Source: Intestinibacillus sp964580155 (GTDB lineage Bacteria; Bacillota; Clostridia; Oscillospirales; Butyricicoccaceae). Taken from it: a stretch of DNA of 13,155 bases. The stretch lies in contig CAZOJP010000047.1 in NCBI GenBank assembly GCA_964580155.1, positions 1 through 13,155 on the forward strand, read 5' to 3'. This document shows positions 6,759 through 13,037 of the stretch, one piece after another. The notes beneath the pieces were generated by a model, which saw only the letters and a list, made by a program, of their open reading frames with translations, ran no database searches and was not told where the DNA came from. The first letter of the stretch is position 1, and each line of letters starts with the position of its first letter. Both the position numbers and the translations under genes were made by a program.

Positions 6759-6962
6759 ATGCCCAAGATTAAGACGCACAGCGGCGCCAAGAAGAGATTC
6801 ACCGTCACAAAGAACGGTAAGATTAAGCGCGGCCACGCGGGCAAGCGCCACCTGCTCAACGGACACGGCAAGACCACCAAGCTCAAGCGTCAGCTTCGCA
6901 AGGCCGGCTACGCGGACACAACCAACGTAGCACAGGTCAAGCGTCTGCTGCCCTACGCTTAA
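6759..6962 (+). CDS. rpmI: 50S ribosomal protein L35
   Basis: 67 residues, strongly basic, starting MPKIKTHSGAKKRFTVTKNG and ending VKRLLPYA, the full conserved L35. L35 binds 23S rRNA deep in the large subunit. RBS AGAGAGGAG lies just upstream. Second gene of the operon, 53 nt after infC. Confidence 0.97.
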   Translation: MPKIKTHSGAKKRFTVTKNGKIKRGHAGKRHLLNGHGKTTKLKRQLRKAGYADTTNVAQVKRLLPYA

Positions 6963-7009
6963 TTCGCGTCACGACGCACACTGATTTTTGCTATTAGGAG
7001 GAAATTAAA

Positions 7010-7363
7010 ATGGCCAGAGTTAAGGGCGCGGTTATGACGCGCAAAAGAAGAAAGAAGATCCTGAAGCGTGCCAAGGGCTATTGGGGTACCAAATCGACAA
7101 ACTATAAGGTTGCAAACCAGGCTGTCATGAAGTCCCTCAAGTACGCGTACATCGGCCGCAAGCAGAAGAAGCGCGATTTCCGTCGCCTGTGGATCACCCG
7201 TATTTCCGCGGCATGCAAAATGTCCGACATCAACTACAGCCGTTTCATGAACGGACTGAAGAAGGCGGGCATCGAAATCAACCGCAAGATGCTGTCCGAG
7301 ATGGCGATTGCAGACACGGCTGCGTTCAACGCGCTGGTCGAAAAGGCAAAGGCCGCTCTTTAA
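7010..7363 (+). CDS. rplT: 50S ribosomal protein L20
   Basis: 117 residues, full family length, starting MARVKGAVMTRKRRKKILK with the conserved GYWGTKSTNYKVANQAV and later WITRISAACK and YSRFMNGLKKAGIEINRK. It is an early 50S assembly protein and, in Firmicutes and E. coli, the translational or transcriptional repressor of this operon. RBS AGGAGGAAATTAAA directly precedes ATG. Last gene, 47 nt after rpmI. Confidence 0.97.
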   Translation: MARVKGAVMTRKRRKKILKRAKGYWGTKSTNYKVANQAVMKSLKYAYIGRKQKKRDFRRLWITRISAACKMSDINYSRFMNGLKKAGIEINRKMLSEMAIADTAAFNALVEKAKAAL

Positions 7364-7373
7364 GAAGAAAATC

Positions 7374-7401
7374 ACCCGTCCGTGTGGCGGGTATTTTTTT
7401 T
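7374..7401 (+). terminator. Terminator of the infC operon
   Basis: ACCCG-T-CC, loop GTGT, GG-CGGGT (7-bp stem with a bulged T) followed by A and eight T, starting 10 nt after the rplT stop codon. Confidence 0.87.
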
Positions 7402-7435
7402 GCCCTGCGGTCTATTTGTTCGAATTTTGTGTTCC

Positions 7436-7464
7436 TTGTATTTTTGGTGAAGCTGCGCTATAAT
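7436..7464 (+). promoter_or_regulatory. Promoter of the phosphoribosyltransferase gene
   Basis: A perfect TATAAT (7459-7464) with TTGTAT (7436-7441) 17 bp upstream; the -35 is only half matched. It is about 50 bp before the gene start. Confidence 0.6.
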
Positions 7465-7515
7465 AAAGACATTCTATGAAAAAAAATACGGTTCTGATAG
7501 AAAGGCGGCTGACCT

Positions 7516-8154
7516 ATGGGACAACCGATCCGCGTCGCTTCCGCGATCAACTCCCGGCTGTTTGCCGATGCGATCCCCGGACACTTTGCAACGAACCACT
7601 CCCACATCAACTACTATATCGATATGTCCGAGCTGCGCCACCGCGAATCCCTCGCCACCGAGGCGGCGCGCACGCTGAGCACCTATTTCAGCGGCACGAG
7701 CATCGACACCATCATGTGCCTGGAGGGCACGGAGTATATCGGCGCCTATCTTGTGCGCGAGCTGTCGCACGGCAGCCTGGGCGCGATGAACGACGACAAG
7801 GACATCTGCCTTGTCGAGCCGGACAGCGGCGTCAACGGACAGCTCATCTTTGCCGACAATCTGCGTCCCATGCTCGACGGGCGCGACGTGCTCGTGCTTG
7901 TGGGCACCGCCTCCACCGGACAGACGCTGCGGCAGGCGCAGGAGTGCGCGGAGTATTACGGCGGATATGTCACGGGCTTTGCCGCGCTGTTTGCAAACAT
8001 CGACACGCTGGACGGCAAGCGCGTGGTGCACCTGTTTAACGGCGCGTCCTTTCCGCATTATCACAACAGCGTCGGCGCGAAGGACTGTCCGGACTGCCAC
8101 GCAGGCCGTCCGCTCGACGCGCTCGTCACACCGCACGGCTACACCCGTCTGTAA
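7516..8154 (+). CDS. Orotate phosphoribosyltransferase-like (type I PRTase) protein
   Basis: 212 residues with a plausible RBS (AAAGGCGG) before the start at 7516. The fold signature is type I PRTase: a substrate-recognition N-terminus (HSHINYYIDMSELRHR), the core strand DTIMCLEGTEYIGAYLV, a flexible-loop region, and the PRPP loop RDVLVLVGTASTGQTLRQA at about 122-140. The two acidic residues that normally precede the loop in active OPRTs are not present (LVG instead of VDD or VED). Near the end KDCPDCHAGRPLDA resembles the CPLC tail of OPRT-like proteins common in Clostridia. These are often annotated orotate phosphoribosyltransferase, but a different base or a non-catalytic regulatory role is possible. 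Monocistronic, between its own promoter and terminator. Confidence 0.72.
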   Translation: MGQPIRVASAINSRLFADAIPGHFATNHSHINYYIDMSELRHRESLATEAARTLSTYFSGTSIDTIMCLEGTEYIGAYLVRELSHGSLGAMNDDKDICLVEPDSGVNGQLIFADNLRPMLDGRDVLVLVGTASTGQTLRQAQECAEYYGGYVTGFAALFANIDTLDGKRVVHLFNGASFPHYHNSVGAKDCPDCHAGRPLDALVTPHGYTRL

Positions 8155-8177
8155 GCTTCCGCTTCGGACAGCAAAGC

Positions 8178-8210
8178 GCCCCGCACGGCTTTTGCCGCGC
8201 GGGGCTTTTT
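8178..8210 (+). terminator. Terminator of the phosphoribosyltransferase gene
   Basis: GCCCCGC-a-CGGC, loop TTTT, GCCG-c-GCGGGGC (11 pairs around one mismatch) followed by five T; 23 nt after the stop codon. Confidence 0.9.
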
Positions 8211-8240
8211 GTGCGCCGCCGGAACGGATCGGGCCCGGCA

Positions 8241-8267
8241 ATGCCGCACAAAGAGAACGTGCGGCAT
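8241..8267 (-). terminator. Stem-loop after spoVAE, possible terminator
   Basis: A perfect 9-bp inverted repeat (ATGCCGCAC and GTGCGGCAT, 9-nt loop) begins 4 nt after the spoVAE stop on the minus strand. It lacks a T-run, so it may protect the 3' end rather than terminate by itself. Confidence 0.45.
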
Positions 8268-8271
8268 GGGC

Positions 8272-8628
8272 TTAGGACTTGCTTTTGGGGCGAAAAAGCA
8301 GCGCCATCACAAAGCCGAACACGATCGCCGCCGCGATGCCGCCTGCCGCGCCTGTGACGCCGCCCGTCAGCGCGCCGAGCAGCCCGTGCTCCGCGATGCC
8401 CTTGAGGACACCCTTGGCGAGCGCATAGCCAAAGCCGAGCAGCGGCACGGTCGCCCCTGCGCCGCCCCAGTCCACGAGGGGCTGATACAGCCCGAAACCG
8501 GTCAGCGCAACACCGAGCACGACGAGCGTCACCAGAATGCGCGCCGGGGTCAGCTTGGTCTTGTCGATGGCGATTTGTGCGAGCGCACAAATAATACCAC
8601 CTGTAATAAAAGCGCGTAAATATTCCAT
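8272..8628 (-). CDS. spoVAE: Stage V sporulation protein AE (SpoVAE/SpoVAEb)
   Basis: 118 residues from ATG at 8628, the normal size for the family; an in-frame upstream extension to 8781 lies inside spoVAD and is not used. It is a hydrophobic membrane protein with about three or four helices (FITGGIICALAQIAI, ILVTLVVLGVALTGFGLY, LLGALTGGVTGAAGGIAAAIVFGFVMALLF) and the family's DKTKLTPARILV and GFGYALAKGVLKGI. SpoVA proteins form the inner-membrane channel that moves Ca-dipicolinic acid into the forming spore and releases it at germination. The start overlaps the spoVAD stop as TAATG, showing translational coupling. Confidence 0.92.
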   Translation of the reverse strand: MEYLRAFITGGIICALAQIAIDKTKLTPARILVTLVVLGVALTGFGLYQPLVDWGGAGATVPLLGFGYALAKGVLKGIAEHGLLGALTGGVTGAAGGIAAAIVFGFVMALLFRPKSKS

Positions 8629-9653
8629 TATGACACCACCCTTTCGAGAACTACCGCATGGCAGACCCCTGCGATGCTCTGCCCCTGCTGGATGGAAACC
8701 GGACTCATCATCGCGCCTGTACCCGCGAAAAGAATGCGTTTCAGCCGCTTTTCGTGCATTTCTTGCAGCAAATGTCCGCATAATACGCAGGCGGAGCAGC
8801 CGCAGCCCGAGGCGCCTGCGTGCGCATCCTGCTCGGGCGCAAAGAGCATGGTGCCGCAGTCGGAATAGACCGGGGTGAGGTCGATGCCGTCGCGCCGGAA
8901 CAGCTCGACGAGCAGATCGCCGCCGACGCGTGCGAGGTCGCCCGTCACGACCATGTCGTAATCGGTCGGTTTGGTGCCCGTATCGCGCCAGAAATCAGAC
9001 AGCGTGCGATAGGCGGCAGGCGCCATTGCCGCGCCCATGTTCGCCGCATCGGTCACGCCCATGTCGACCATCTGCCCGATTGTGCCCCCGGTCACCATCA
9101 CATCGCCGGCCGCAGGGTCGCGCGTGACGATCGCCGCGCCTGCCGCGGTTGCGGTCCACTGCGCGGTCGGGGTGCGCTGTCCGCCGTAGGCAAGCGGAAA
9201 GCGATATTGCCGCTCCGCCGAGCAGAAATGGGAGGAGGCTGCCGCGGCAACGCGGTCGGCATAGCCGCCGTCGACGAGCAGCGCGCCGAGCAGCAGACTT
9301 TCCGCCATGGTCGAGCACGCGCCGTACAGACCGAGAAAGGGCGCGTCCGACGCGACCGAGGCGAAGGTCGAGCCGATGCACTGGTTGAGCAGATCCCCTG
9401 CGAGGATGCAGTCAAGCTCGGACACCGCGCAGCCTGCGCGCGTCGCGGCAAGTTCGATGCACTCCTTTTGCAGCTCGCTCTCCGCCTTTTCCCAGCTGTC
9501 CTGCCCAAAGCGGTCATCGTCCTGCGCCACGCGGTCAAACGTGCCGCGCAGCGGACCGTCGCCCTCCTTTTTTCCCACGATGGACGCATGCCCCGCAATG
9601 CGCGGCGCGCTCGCGAAACGCAGCGCGCGTGCGCCCTGTCGATTTTTTGCCAT
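8628..9653 (-). CDS. spoVAD: Stage V sporulation protein AD (SpoVAD)
   Basis: 341 residues, full family length, with a thiolase-like fold. Recognisable segments are LAGDLLNQCIGSTFASV, FLGLYGACSTMAESLLLGA, DYDMVVTGDLARVGGDLL and GASGCGCSACVLCGH near the C-terminus. SpoVAD binds dipicolinic acid directly and is exposed on the outer face of the spore inner membrane. AAGGAG lies 9 nt before ATG 9653. A sigma-G-type promoter precedes it. The usual upstream partner spoVAC is not here: the next gene upstream is the broken phoR. spoVAC must lie elsewhere or was lost. Confidence 0.94.
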   Translation of the reverse strand: MAKNRQGARALRFASAPRIAGHASIVGKKEGDGPLRGTFDRVAQDDDRFGQDSWEKAESELQKECIELAATRAGCAVSELDCILAGDLLNQCIGSTFASVASDAPFLGLYGACSTMAESLLLGALLVDGGYADRVAAAASSHFCSAERQYRFPLAYGGQRTPTAQWTATAAGAAIVTRDPAAGDVMVTGGTIGQMVDMGVTDAANMGAAMAPAAYRTLSDFWRDTGTKPTDYDMVVTGDLARVGGDLLVELFRRDGIDLTPVYSDCGTMLFAPEQDAHAGASGCGCSACVLCGHLLQEMHEKRLKRILFAGTGAMMSPVSIQQGQSIAGVCHAVVLERVVS

Positions 9654-9686
9654 GCTTATTCGCTCCTTTATGCGTTTCTTTGGCAG

Positions 9687-9716
9687 TAGTGTGCGGCAAA
9701 AAGCCGCGCATTATGC
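9687..9716 (-). promoter_or_regulatory. Sigma-G (forespore) promoter of spoVAD-spoVAE
   Basis: On the minus strand GCATA (9716-9712), 18-bp spacer, CACACTA (9693-9687). The B. subtilis sigma-G consensus is about GMATR-N18-CATMMTA, so there is one mismatch. It lies 33 bp upstream of the gene. The spacer contains GCGGC/GCCGC separated by five T (9693-9707), which may also serve as a hairpin for transcripts from the right. Confidence 0.62.
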
Positions 9717-9781
9717 AAAATTTTAACGCACACAAAAGGAACGGACGCAGCGTGATTGCGGGCTTGCAAAAAAATCGGCTG

Positions 9782-10528
9782 TCATGCTTGCGGCGCCGGA
9801 GGCATGTGACGCGCGTTCGCATCTGTGAAGCGCACGCGCACGACTGTGCCGTGTCCCTCCGCGCTCTCCAGCGTGAGCTGTGCGCCGTGCAGCCGCACAA
9901 TGTGCTTGGCGATGGACAGCCCAAGCCCGGTGCCGCCTGTATCCGTGGAGCGGCTCTTGTCCACGCGGTAAAAGCGCTCGAACACGCGCGCCTGCGCGTC
10001 GGCGGGGATGCCGATGCCCGTATCCGCGACGGTCAGCAGCGCGCCCGCCGGATTGGGCTGCACGGTGACGGACACGCTGCCGCCCGCGCGGTTATACTTG
10101 ACCGCGTTTTCGGTCAAGTTGAAAATCAGCTCGAAAAGCTGGCTGTAAGCCCCGACAACCACGGCATTTTCGCCCGAAACGCGCACTGTAACGCCGAGCG
10201 CCTGCGCGCGCAGCTCCAGCCGCTCCGCCGCCTGCCGCGCGAGCGCAAGCAGCTCGACCGGCTCGTGCGCGGGTGCGTCGCCGCCCTCGTCGAGCCGCGA
10301 CAGCTTCATGATGTCCTCGATGAGCGTGAGCAGCCGCCCCGCTTCGCGGTGGATGCGCTCGGCGAAGCCGCGCACATCCGCAGGGCGCACCAGCCCGCCC
10401 GCAATCATTTCGGCATAGCCCGAAATGCTGGTCAGCGGTGTCTTGAGCTCGTGCGACACATTGGCGGAAAATTCGCGCCGCAGCCGCTCCGTCGCCTGCC
10501 GCTCTGTCACGTCGAGCAGCAGCACGAG
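9782..10528 (-). pseudogene. phoR: PhoR-type sensor histidine kinase, C-terminal kinase half only
   Basis: The minus-strand frame holds a complete cytoplasmic kinase core but no sensor. It starts with LLLDVTERQATERLRREF (end of the PAS/linker region). Then come the H-box FSANVSHELKTPLTSI (phospho-acceptor His), the helix-rich dimerisation domain ending IMKLSRLDEG, the N-box ELIFNLTENAVKYN, the G1 box DTGIGI, the F-box FERFYRVDKSRS and the G2 box GTGLGLSIAKHIV. This is the PhoR/PhoB phosphate-starvation type. Transmembrane helices and extracytoplasmic or PAS domains, which normally occupy the first 200 or more residues, are missing. The frame continues upstream directly into pstB. Without a membrane sensor, any signal response must be lost or changed. 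Confidence 0.85.
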
Positions 10529-10936
10529 CGCGGAGGTCGGCTCATCCATGAGCAGCACCTCGGGCTCGGCGGCGAGTGCGCGCGCGATGCAAACGCGCTG
10601 CTGCTGCCCGCCCGACAGCGAGAGCGCGCTCTTTTTCAGGCGGTCCTTGGTCTCGTCCCAGATGGCCGCGCCGCGCAGAGAGCGCTCCACGATTTCGTCG
10701 AGCTGGGCGCGCGCGCGCACGCCGTGCGTGCGCGGTCCGTAGGCGATGTTGTCGTAAATCGACATCGGAAAGGGGTTGGGCTTTTGGAACACCATGCCGA
10801 CGCGGCGGCGCAGCAGGTTGACATCCATTTTGCCGTAAATATCCGCGCCGTCGAGCGTGATTTCGCCCGTGATGCGGCAGCCCTCCACCAAGTCGTTCAT
10901 GCGGTTGAGCGATTTGAGCAGCGTGGATTTGCCGCA
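10526..10936 (-). pseudogene. pstB: Phosphate ABC transporter ATP-binding protein PstB, internal fragment
   Basis: About 137 residues of a roughly 250-residue ATPase. It begins inside Walker A (CGKSTLLKSLNRMNDLVEG instead of GPSGCGKST), continues through the Q-loop (VGMVFQKPNPFPMSIYDNIAYG) and the signature LSGGQQQRVCIARALA, and ends immediately after Walker B (EVLLMDEPTSAL). The D-loop Asp, H-loop and C-terminal quarter are missing; the next codons are phoR. Upstream of the Cys the frame runs through antisense recombinase DNA (formal ATG at 11035) with no plausible start. PstB powers high-affinity phosphate import with PstSCA, none of which is in the window. Certainly non-functional as an importer ATPase if the sequence is right. 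Confidence 0.88.
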
Positions 10937-11249
10937 GCTGGACACCCGCCGGGGCAAAGACCTAATGGGAACCTTTCTTAGCGACATTGTATTGCAAGTG
11001 TTGTCCTTCGTGGCAGAGAACGAGCGCACAAACATTCGGCAGCGTCAGGCAGAGGGCATTGCAGCGGCCAAAGCAAGAGGTGTACGGTTTGGGCGTCCGC
11101 CCAAACCCTTACCCGACAATTTTCACAATGCTTACCAGAAATGGAAAAATGGGAAAACCACAGGCACCACTGCGGCAACGGAATGTGGAATGCCTCTTGC
11201 CACCTTTCGCTATCGGGCATCGATTTACGAAAAGGCCAAGTTGTTGTAA
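10937..11249 (+). pseudogene. Serine recombinase (resolvase/invertase family), C-terminal fragment
   Basis: About 104 residues read LDTRRGKDLMGTFLSDIVLQ, then VAENERTNIRQRQAEGIAAA, RGVRFGRP, and a C-terminal HTH of the resolvase type (TGTTAATECGMPLATFRYR). This is the back half of the catalytic domain, the E helix and the DNA-binding domain of a small serine recombinase of about 200 residues. The N-terminal half with the catalytic serine is gone; upstream codons belong to antisense pstB. The edge coincides with the drop in GC. It cannot be active alone. It ends 18 nt before the inverted repeat at 11268. Confidence 0.85.
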
Positions 11250-11267
11250 TGAGGATAGATTTACAGG

Positions 11268-11416
11268 AATGTGTACCTTTTTGTGGGCAATCACTGGCAG
11301 TTGCACCATTCACCCAAAAATGAACAATTTCGTCAAATAGATATGGAAATATTACCCGACCCGTGGTACAATAAAAACAGTACCTATAAACCACGCATTA
11401 CAAAAAGGTACACATT
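11268..11416. repeat. Segment bounded by perfect 17-bp inverted repeats: candidate invertible promoter
   Basis: AATGTGTACCTTTTTGT at 11268-11284 recurs exactly in reverse complement at 11400-11416, bounding 115 bp. The enclosed DNA has no ORF but contains an outward promoter (11344-11372) toward the lipoprotein gene; the right repeat falls in the 5' leader just before the RBS. A serine-recombinase fragment lies directly to the left. The layout matches a phase-variable promoter (inverton). A 149-bp MITE-like element with terminal repeats is the alternative, but I see no target-site duplication. Confidence 0.6.
11344..11372 (+). promoter_or_regulatory. Extended -10 promoter inside the inverted-repeat segment
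   Basis: TGGTACAAT (extended -10; hexamer 11367-11372) with TGGAAA (11344-11349) 17 bp upstream. A nested palindrome overlaps it: CGTGG 11362-11366 with CCACG 11391-11395, and GGTAC 11365-11369 with GTACC 11380-11384. It would start transcription near 11379, about 60 nt before the lipoprotein. Confidence 0.55.
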
Positions 11417-11437
11417 TTAATCATGGGAGGATTTGAG

Positions 11438-12358
11438 ATGAAAAGATTGGCGACATTACTGATTTCATTTTCCTTACTACTCTCTCTTGTAGCTTGCGGC
11501 GGTGAATCAACTCCAAGCAATGCTGGCACAGCCTCGGTTTCTGCAAGTTCTGGTGAACTCTCTGAAAACGAGAGCGAGGAAGAAAGCAAAGGCGAAAAAG
11601 AAGTCACTTTTGAAGAAATTACTGTCGTAGATAACGAACAGTGTTTAATCAAGATTACAGGAATTGAGCCTGACAATATGTGGGGATATACACTAAAAAC
11701 ATATTTAGAAAACAAATCCGCTGACAAAACCTTTATGTTTTCTATTGATTCTGCCGCAATAAATGGTGTCCAAGCTGATCCTTTTTTTGCTACTGAAGTC
11801 GCAGCAGGAAAAAAATCTAATGAGGAGATAAGTTTTTCTGACTCCAATCTTTCTGCCAACGGCATTGACGATTTTACAGATATTGAACTTTCTTTTCGGG
11901 TATATGATTCCAACGATTGGTCTGCGGATAGCGTTGCAAGAGAAACCGTTCATGTCTATCCTTTTGGTGAGGAAAGCGCAACTGCATTTGTAAGGGAGAA
12001 CCAATCTACCGATACCGTGGTTGTTGATAACGACAGTGCTACTGTGATTGTGACAGGTTACAGCGAGGACAGCATCTGGGGTTATACGGTCAATCTTTAT
12101 CTGATAAACAAGACCGACAAGGAATTGACATATAGCGTAGACGAGGCATCTGTCAACGGATTCATGGCCGACCCATTTTGGGCATCTTCTGTAAGCGCTG
12201 GGAAAGTTGCATTTGCGTCTATGTCGTGGTCTACCTCTGATTTTGAGGAAAATGATATTACAACTGTCGAAGAAATTGAAATGAAACTCAGGATCTACAA
12301 TTCTGATGACTGGTCCGCAGACGATATATTCAATGAAACCGTTACGCTGAATCCCTAA
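11438..12358 (+). CDS. Lipoprotein with two tandem copies of one domain, unknown function
   Basis: 306 residues from ATG 11438 (RBS GGGAGG at 11425-11430; an ATG at 11423 precedes that RBS). A type II signal peptide ends in the lipobox LVAC (Cys20), followed by a Ser/Glu-rich low-complexity spacer (21-57). Two homologous domains follow, about 62-176 and 194-306. Paired motifs are WGYTLKTYLENKSADK with WGYTVNLYLINKTDKE, AAINGVQADPFFATEVAAGK with ASVNGFMADPFWASSVSAGK, and YDSNDWSAD with YNSDDWSAD. The pattern of strands suggests an Ig-like beta sandwich. It should be anchored on the outer face of the membrane. I do not recognise a named family. Codon use and GC differ clearly from the genes to the left, consistent with transfer. 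The next gene follows after 18 nt. Confidence 0.85.
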   Translation: MKRLATLLISFSLLLSLVACGGESTPSNAGTASVSASSGELSENESEEESKGEKEVTFEEITVVDNEQCLIKITGIEPDNMWGYTLKTYLENKSADKTFMFSIDSAAINGVQADPFFATEVAAGKKSNEEISFSDSNLSANGIDDFTDIELSFRVYDSNDWSADSVARETVHVYPFGEESATAFVRENQSTDTVVVDNDSATVIVTGYSEDSIWGYTVNLYLINKTDKELTYSVDEASVNGFMADPFWASSVSAGKVAFASMSWSTSDFEENDITTVEEIEMKLRIYNSDDWSADDIFNETVTLNP

Positions 12359-12376
12359 TGAAATGAGGTCTTAAAA

Positions 12377-12742
12377 ATGAAAAAGAGCAAATTATTGTTG
12401 GCATCTGGCATTATTGGTACGCTCTACTTAATCTATCTGATTTCCTATTTTTCTGGTGGGGTTGTTTCTACTGATGGCGCAGAGGCCATTGGTGCCGGTA
12501 TTGCAGCCGCATTAGTCACGCCGCACATGGTATGTGTAGGAGTTGCTGTCATCTTTAACTGGTTGGGTTGGGCTCTGAAAGCACGCTGGGCTGCTTTAGT
12601 TGCGGGTATCATGTATGCTGTGTCCATTGTATGTATGTTTATGTATGCCATGTTTGTAGTTCTTGAAATGATTTTCTGTTTTGTGGCTTTTGCGAAGATG
12701 AAGCACAAAACGGATGATTCTAACAAGACCCCAGTGGAATAA
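12377..12742 (+). CDS. Small four-helix membrane protein, unknown function
   Basis: 121 residues with four hydrophobic stretches: about 5-26 (LLLASGIIGTLYLIYLIS), 36-66 (GAGIAAALVTPHMVCVGVAV), 71-92 (WAALVAGIMYAVSIVCMFMY) and 93-108 (FVVLEMIFCFVAFAKM), then a short charged tail. GAGG lies a little upstream of ATG 12377. Only 18 nt separate it from the lipoprotein, so the two are probably one transcript and may form a membrane pair. No family recognised; no catalytic motif seen. Confidence 0.75.
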   Translation: MKKSKLLLASGIIGTLYLIYLISYFSGGVVSTDGAEAIGAGIAAALVTPHMVCVGVAVIFNWLGWALKARWAALVAGIMYAVSIVCMFMYAMFVVLEMIFCFVAFAKMKHKTDDSNKTPVE

Positions 12743-12748
12743 TCCAAA

Positions 12749-12792
12749 GGGCGCACTTCTATACATGGCCTTGTGGCCTGTATCGTGCGTCC
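12749..12792 (+). repeat. Imperfect stem-loop after the membrane-protein gene
   Basis: GGGCGCAC (12749-12756) pairs with GTGCGTCC (12785-12792) with one G-U. Inside it ATACA pairs with TGTAT and GGCC with GGCC around loop TTGT. First of four stem-loops in the 295-bp gap 12743-13037, which holds no gene. Confidence 0.6.
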
Positions 12793-12800
12793 TGCGGAGC

Positions 12801-12833
12801 AACAGCCCAGACTGATGAAGTCTGGGCTGTTTT
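12801..12833 (+). terminator. Terminator of the lipoprotein/membrane-protein unit
   Basis: AACAGCCCAGACT (12801-12813) and AGTCTGGGCTGTT (12819-12831) form a perfect 13-bp stem with a 5-nt loop, ending in four T. Confidence 0.82.
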
Positions 12834-12896
12834 GCGTCGCTGCGCTCCGAACAAGGGGCTGCGCACCCTTGCGCTGCTTTGCAGCTATCCCCGCGC

Positions 12897-12945
12897 ACCC
12901 GCCGGAAAGATACAGACGCAAAGAGGGTGTATCTTTCCGGCGGGT
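12897..12945. repeat. Perfect 18-bp inverted repeat, candidate oriT or regulatory hairpin
   Basis: ACCCGCCGGAAAGATACA (12897-12914) is repeated exactly in reverse complement at 12928-12945 around a 13-nt loop. No T-run follows, so it is not a standard terminator. It lies about 90 bp upstream of a mobilisation-type gene, the usual place of an origin of transfer. The nic site is not identified. Confidence 0.55.
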
Positions 12946-12979
12946 CTGACAACCGCATACCGAACCTATCCTAACACAT

Positions 12980-13013
12980 GACCGTTTTGCCTTTTCTGGC
13001 AAAGCGGTCTTTT
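12980..13013 (+). terminator. Terminator or attenuator upstream of the DUF3847-like gene
   Basis: GACCGTTTTGCC (12980-12991), loop TTTTCT, GGCAAAGCGGTC (12998-13009): 12 pairs with one G-U, followed by four T. It lies 24 nt before the next start codon, so if transcription enters from upstream it must act conditionally. Confidence 0.75.
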
Positions 13014-13037
13014 CATTTTTACTTGAAGGGGGATTTT

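Noticed and set aside
10857..10936. N-terminal extension of the recombinase frame to an ATG at 10857
   Set aside because: Those codons are the reverse strand of pstB; the recombinase homology begins only at about 10937.
9629..10981. Long open frame (450 codons) on the plus strand over spoVAD 5' end, phoR and pstB
   Set aside because: Antisense shadow of clearly recognisable minus-strand genes; low-complexity Arg/Ala/His composition and no RBS.
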